64,000 nt of DNA from Gammaproteobacteria bacterium (GTDB taxonomy: Bacteria > Pseudomonadota > Gammaproteobacteria > Steroidobacterales > Foliamicaceae): positions 61,087-125,086 of the forward strand of contig WTGP01000042.1 in assembly GCA_011523505.1 (NCBI GenBank), read 5' to 3'. The notes beneath the pieces were generated by a model that worked only from the letters and a program-made list of their open reading frames with translations, made no database searches and had not been told where the DNA came from. The translations under genes and the position numbers were made by a program. Below, in pieces: positions 63,939 through 64,000 of this stretch (its first letter is position 1; each line of letters opens with the position of its first letter).

Positions 63939-64000
63939 CCTCCCTCTCGTGGGAGCGTTGGAGTATCCATGTTGTCAAGCATGGGTATTGAGAGGGGCTT
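63939..64000 (+). repeat. Hairpin element, copy D (cut by window end)
   Basis: CCTCCCTCTCGTGGGAGCG begins a copy of the same family: CTCGTGGGAGCGTTGGAG corresponds to the core of copies B and C. It has its own inner hairpin, ATCCATG ... CATGGGT, with one wobble pair. CCCTCTC near the left pairs with GAGAGGG near the right edge, so the arm closes here, but its full length is beyond the window. Confidence 0.6.

Overview
The window is GC-rich, gene-dense chromosomal DNA from a proteobacterium, most likely an uncultured or little-studied member of the Gammaproteobacteria. The evidence is conserved gene order: sspA-sspB; diaA-yraN-lpoA divergent from rsmI; glmM-tpiA-secG-tRNA-Leu; tRNA-fMet-rimP-nusA-infB-rbfA-truB-rpsO-pnp; pdxJ-acpS; and nagZ beside an MTAP-family phosphorylase. 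A complete complex I operon lies just after secG/tRNA-Leu, and NuoC carries an internal insertion of a kind I associate with Xanthomonadales and Betaproteobacteria. This suggests an early-branching gammaproteobacterium, but no rRNA is present to settle it. GTG and TTG starts are common.

Layout. 1-5800: murA (cut by the left edge), sspA, sspB, then diaA-yraN-lpoA on the minus strand, and rsmI. 5855-9884: metK-ahcY (SAM synthesis and SAH recycling) and a non-canonical UbiD-family decarboxylase. 9911-12526: glmM, tpiA, secG and tRNA-Leu(GAG). 12556-12666: a long inverted-repeat element. 12686-26841: nuoABCDEFGHIJKLMN, 14 tightly packed and mostly overlapping genes encoding complete NADH:quinone oxidoreductase. 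26849-33867: an accessory block with a DASS-type anion transporter, a SnoaL-like protein, a two-component flavin monooxygenase (HpaB-type oxygenase plus a flavin reductase fused to a MarR-like domain), and a sodium:solute symporter coupled to a 44-residue membrane microprotein and a secreted cyclase-family hydrolase. 33884-41691: recQ, a DsbD/ScsB-type reductase, a TlpA-like thioredoxin lipoprotein, a PuuE-like deacetylase, an isochorismatase-fold amidohydrolase and a beta-carbonic anhydrase. 41692-42066: an intergenic region with two more inverted-repeat elements and a tRNA promoter. 42067-50953: tRNA-fMet and the translation/RNA-decay operon ending in a PNPase with two S1 domains. 50968-54386: an unrecognised secreted protein, a TPR protein, dksA and queF. 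54434-63926: smc, ligA (no zipA between them), pdxJ, acpS, a PolB-like exonuclease, a cytoplasmic-looking YkuD protein, nagZ and a thiopurine-nucleoside phosphorylase. The window ends inside a fourth copy of the repeat element.

How it fits together. Most of the window is housekeeping: envelope precursors (MurA, GlmM, LpoA, NagZ, YkuD), methyl-group metabolism (MetK, AhcY, MTAP-family enzyme), respiration (complex I), and translation and RNA turnover. The accessory block between nuoN and tRNA-fMet looks catabolic (uptake, aromatic hydroxylation, hydrolysis), but no substrate can be assigned.

The least explained structure is a family of roughly 110-bp hairpin elements (12556-12666, 41775-41873, 41908-42015 and a partial copy from about 63939). 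Their cores are related. Their outer arms differ from copy to copy but stay perfectly self-complementary within each complete copy.
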